A stretch of 39,696 bases of DNA from an uncultured Clostridia bacterium (lineage in GTDB: Bacteria; Bacillota; Clostridia; TANB77; CAG-508), in assembly GCA_949280815.1 (NCBI GenBank), contig CASDJM010000012.1, positions 1 to 39,696 of the forward strand. Direction: 5' to 3'. The notes beneath the pieces were generated by a model that worked only from the letters and a program-made list of their open reading frames with translations, did no database searches and was not told the DNA's origin. Positions 37,441-39,696 of this stretch are shown here, piece after piece. Numbering within the stretch: the first letter of the stretch is position 1; each line of letters opens with the position of its first letter. A program made the position numbers and the translations under genes.

Positions 37441-38193
37441 TTAAGTTCCTTTCGAATCTATTTGTAATAATGGTATTAAATAATTTCTTCTTGGGTTACT
37501 TAGCTTTTTTAATTCCTCTACTGCATTATCCTTTTTCAAAAAGTGCAATTTTTTAAATTCTAATTCCAAATTATCTTTCTTTAAATATCTGTAATATTTC
37601 TCAAAGTATTTTTTCATTTCTTCTACTGTCATTTTACTTTTTGCCTTTGAGAATAATTGAACTCCAGGTTGTTCATTATCTTCTGAAACATATAGATAAC
37701 TCAATCTATTATATAAAATACTTTCTTTATCGTTCAAATTTATTTTTAATTCTTCCATTGCCTCTCTTCTTATTGTCTTTTCTACATCTATATTTTCATC
37801 AAATATATCTTGCCCATCAATTCCACCACCTGTTACTTGTAACATAGTTGGATATGAGGTATTCTCATCTAATTCTCCTACTATGTAATAGTTATCTATT
37901 GTTTCAAGTAAGCAACCTGCACTTAAATTTCTACACTCATATTTTTTAGGGCAACCCATTCTTTCTCCATATAAATAATGAGCATAATCGGATTTTTTAC
38001 AAATAATTTCAACTTTATCATCTTCAATATTGCATTCCGAAACACAAAGTACTTCTCCATTCCATATGTTAGCACCTGTTTTTTTAATATTTTTAAAATT
38101 CTTGTTTATTTCTTCTTTTAATTTGATTGGCAATTCTATGATTTCATTCTTTAATACAACTTTCATTTTTTTATTTTCTATTTTGTATATCAT
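37441..38193 (-). CDS. NUDIX-domain protein, paralog of the one at 9850
   Basis: A 250-residue protein. The N-terminal region (about 1-95) has KSDYAHYLYGERMGCPKKYEC. The NUDIX box lies in GGGIDGQDIFDENIDVEKTIRREAMEELKINL. The end is SNPRRNYLIPLLQI. Blocks and order are the same as in the protein at 9850-10602, which sits in the REP cassette. The substrate is unknown. I chose the ATG at 38193 behind GGAG; the ATG at 38205 is an alternative. It heads a row of YdcF, HAD, DinD, NUDIX and MazG genes. A short palindrome GCAATG-TTA-CATTGC lies 22 bases upstream. Confidence 0.75.
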   Translation of the reverse strand: MIYKIENKKMKVVLKNEIIELPIKLKEEINKNFKNIKKTGANIWNGEVLCVSECNIEDDKVEIICKKSDYAHYLYGERMGCPKKYECRNLSAGCLLETIDNYYIVGELDENTSYPTMLQVTGGGIDGQDIFDENIDVEKTIRREAMEELKINLNDKESILYNRLSYLYVSEDNEQPGVQLFSKAKSKMTVEEMKKYFEKYYRYLKKDNLELEFKKLHFLKKDNAVEELKKLSNPRRNYLIPLLQIDSKGT

Positions 38194-38303
38194 ATTCTTC
38201 TCCATTTAAAGTCCGCAATGTTACATTGCAAATTAGTATTTGAATTATTTATATCATAAAATCAATATAAAAACAATTATTTCCCAAAATTAATGAAAAA
38301 GAA

Positions 38304-38326
38304 GCTGTTACTTCTTTTGTAACAAC
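38304..38326 (-). terminator. Terminator of the relaxase gene
   Basis: On the minus strand GTTGTTAC, a seven-base loop and GTAACAGC, then TTCTTTTTCATT. It begins 13 bases past the relaxase stop. Confidence 0.7.
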
Positions 38327-38338
38327 CTCTTTGCTTTA

Positions 38339-39696
38339 TTATCTGTTTAAATTTCTATCTTTTTTCTTTGTTTTAGTAATATCTTCTTGTCCATTTTTCA
38401 TTTGCATTTCAATCTTTATTACTTCTTTAACCTTTGGTGTATCTTCTAAAATATAATTTGCTGTTTTTAGATTTTTTCTGTACTTATTTAGAATTGTAGT
38501 GCATTCATTTCGCTTTTCTTTATATTCTTCTATTACTTTATCATCTGTACAATTTCTCAGTTTATTTCTGTATTTTTGCCTTAAATTAGTAATATCTTCA
38601 ATATCTTTTTCAGTCTGTGTAATATAGCTTTTTACATCTTCTGTTATTTTTAGTTTTTCGCTTACAATAAGTCTAATTTCATTAGAATATCGTTCCATTT
38701 TCCTTACTTCTTGTTTCATTTCTGGAGATAGTGGCTGATAGTTTTCTCGTTTGGGTAGTAGTCCTAATAAATGAAATAGCAGTAAAAATAGCACATCAAT
38801 TCCACTCATTTTACTAACATCTTTGAATTTACCTTTATACTTGTAAACTCTATATTTTTGCTTTTTCTTTTTAGGGTGTATAAATTCCATATATCTATTT
38901 TGATAATAATACGGATTGTGTTCAACTTTGTTTGCAATGTTCTTTGGCAAATATTGTTCTCCTAAATGATACATTCTTACTGCTTGTTTATCATTTATTG
39001 AACGAATCGTTGGATATTTTCTATTATAATCATCATTGATAATATAACCCTTTTTAAGCATTATCTTTTTAAACTGCCCATAATTTATACACATTTGCAT
39101 TGCTTCATCAATAGCTTGTCTTATTACATTATATTTTGTTGGCTCTCCTCGTTTTTCTGCAAAATATATACTTCTTGGTGTTTTTCCTGTTGGCTTTTCA
39201 ATTACTGTTAGTCCATATTCTCTACACAGTTCATCTGATAACTCTCTGAAATGATAATATGCTCCTTTGTTACAATTAAACTTTTTACCTGTAAACATAT
39301 TAACTGAATTTACTACAAAATGGTTGTGATATGTGCCTGTATTAAAATGTGTAGCAACTACAACTTGATATTCACTCCACATCTTTTCTGCAAGTTTTAC
39401 TCCAATTTTGTGTGCTAATTCTGGTGATACTTCTCCTGTTTTGAAACTTTGGTATGCGTGATATGCAACATTTCCTGTACATTTATCAAATCTATTTTGA
39501 ACTAGCGTCATTTCTTCATAAGCTGTTTCTGCTTTACAATTTACACCTGTTACATACATAGTTTTTTCGTTTTTATCAATAGTTTTCTCTTCATTTTCTG
39601 CATATTTTAATACTTGTTTTAAATCTGAAAATGTTGTCTTGTCTGGATTTTTTGCATAGCTTATTACTCGTGATATGCTATCTTTAATTGCCCATA
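38339..39696 (-). CDS. Mobilisation relaxase (MobA/VirD2-like), start outside the window
   Basis: The frame is open to the window edge; at least 451 residues are visible. The part at the edge reads WAIKDSISRVISYAKNPDKT, typical of the N-terminal tyrosine region of Relaxase/MobA proteins. MYVTGVNCKAETAYEEM leads to the metal-binding motif in HFNTGTYHNHFVVNS (the three-His motif). C-terminal sequence (about residue 300 on) is charged coiled coil. It nicks oriT of a plasmid or ICE and leads the strand into the recipient. Together with the accessory genes 34309-38193 it indicates an integrated mobilisable element. The TAA is followed by a terminator. Confidence 0.88.
   Translation of the reverse strand, partial: WAIKDSISRVISYAKNPDKTTFSDLKQVLKYAENEEKTIDKNEKTMYVTGVNCKAETAYEEMTLVQNRFDKCTGNVAYHAYQSFKTGEVSPELAHKIGVKLAEKMWSEYQVVVATHFNTGTYHNHFVVNSVNMFTGKKFNCNKGAYYHFRELSDELCREYGLTVIEKPTGKTPRSIYFAEKRGEPTKYNVIRQAIDEAMQMCINYGQFKKIMLKKGYIINDDYNRKYPTIRSINDKQAVRMYHLGEQYLPKNIANKVEHNPYYYQNRYMEFIHPKKKKQKYRVYKYKGKFKDVSKMSGIDVLFLLLFHLLGLLPKRENYQPLSPEMKQEVRKMERYSNEIRLIVSEKLKITEDVKSYITQTEKDIEDITNLRQKYRNKLRNCTDDKVIEEYKEKRNECTTILNKYRKNLKTANYILEDTPKVKEVIKIEMQMKNGQEDITKTKKKDRNLNR

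Overview
The window is from a very AT-rich, spore-forming member of the Clostridia. An alpha/beta-type SASP, SpoVM, a spore photoproduct lyase, clustered Firmicutes housekeeping genes (era-yqzL-recO, rpsO-pnp, queA-tgt, tig-clpP-clpX, rpmB-spoVM) and strong AGGAGG ribosome sites all point that way. An uncultured gut lineage is likely, but the species cannot be named from the sequence. Almost all genes are on the minus strand.

Layout. 1-49 is the 5' end of a group II intron sitting behind the terminator of a Cof-type HAD phosphatase. 964-3201 holds a MITE-like inverted repeat, the SASP, the ribosome hibernation factor, recO and yqzL. 3376-8958 holds era, a GT4 glycosyltransferase, a membrane-anchored WG-repeat protein and tgt. 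8971-10664 is a REP/RAYT cassette (transposase plus NUDIX gene) lying between tgt and queA. 11763-19412 holds a membrane metallopeptidase, a tiny promoter-ORF-terminator unit, pnp, rpsO, splB, a CoaE-like kinase, dfr and thyA. 19506-26618 holds hicAB, a radical SAM activase, small membrane proteins, a two-component system and an amidase. 26722-33656 holds clpX, clpP, tig, rpmB, spoVM, nth and a bactofilin-like membrane protein. 34309-39696 is an accessory, plasmid/ICE-like block: MazG, two NUDIX proteins, DinD, HAD, YdcF and a relaxase running off the edge.

Main discovery. Five genes (recO, a metallopeptidase, a histidine kinase, clpX, dinD) are each interrupted by exactly one extra base. In every case the break is at an in-frame CGG codon. 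Skipping the C of CGGN restores the frame and puts a glycine codon (GGN) in place; in ClpX, RecO and DinD that glycine is the family-conserved residue. By eye I found no in-frame CGG in any intact gene here, although the trinucleotide occurs about 40 times on coding strands out of frame. This suggests that CGG has no arginine reading in this organism and acts as a +1 frameshift signal, so that CGGN is in effect a four-base glycine codon.

Second theme. Several families of short palindromes with a GGGAC core, the probable substrates of the RAYT transposase, sit 12-50 bases upstream of start codons. In three cases they supply the TGA stop codon of the preceding gene.
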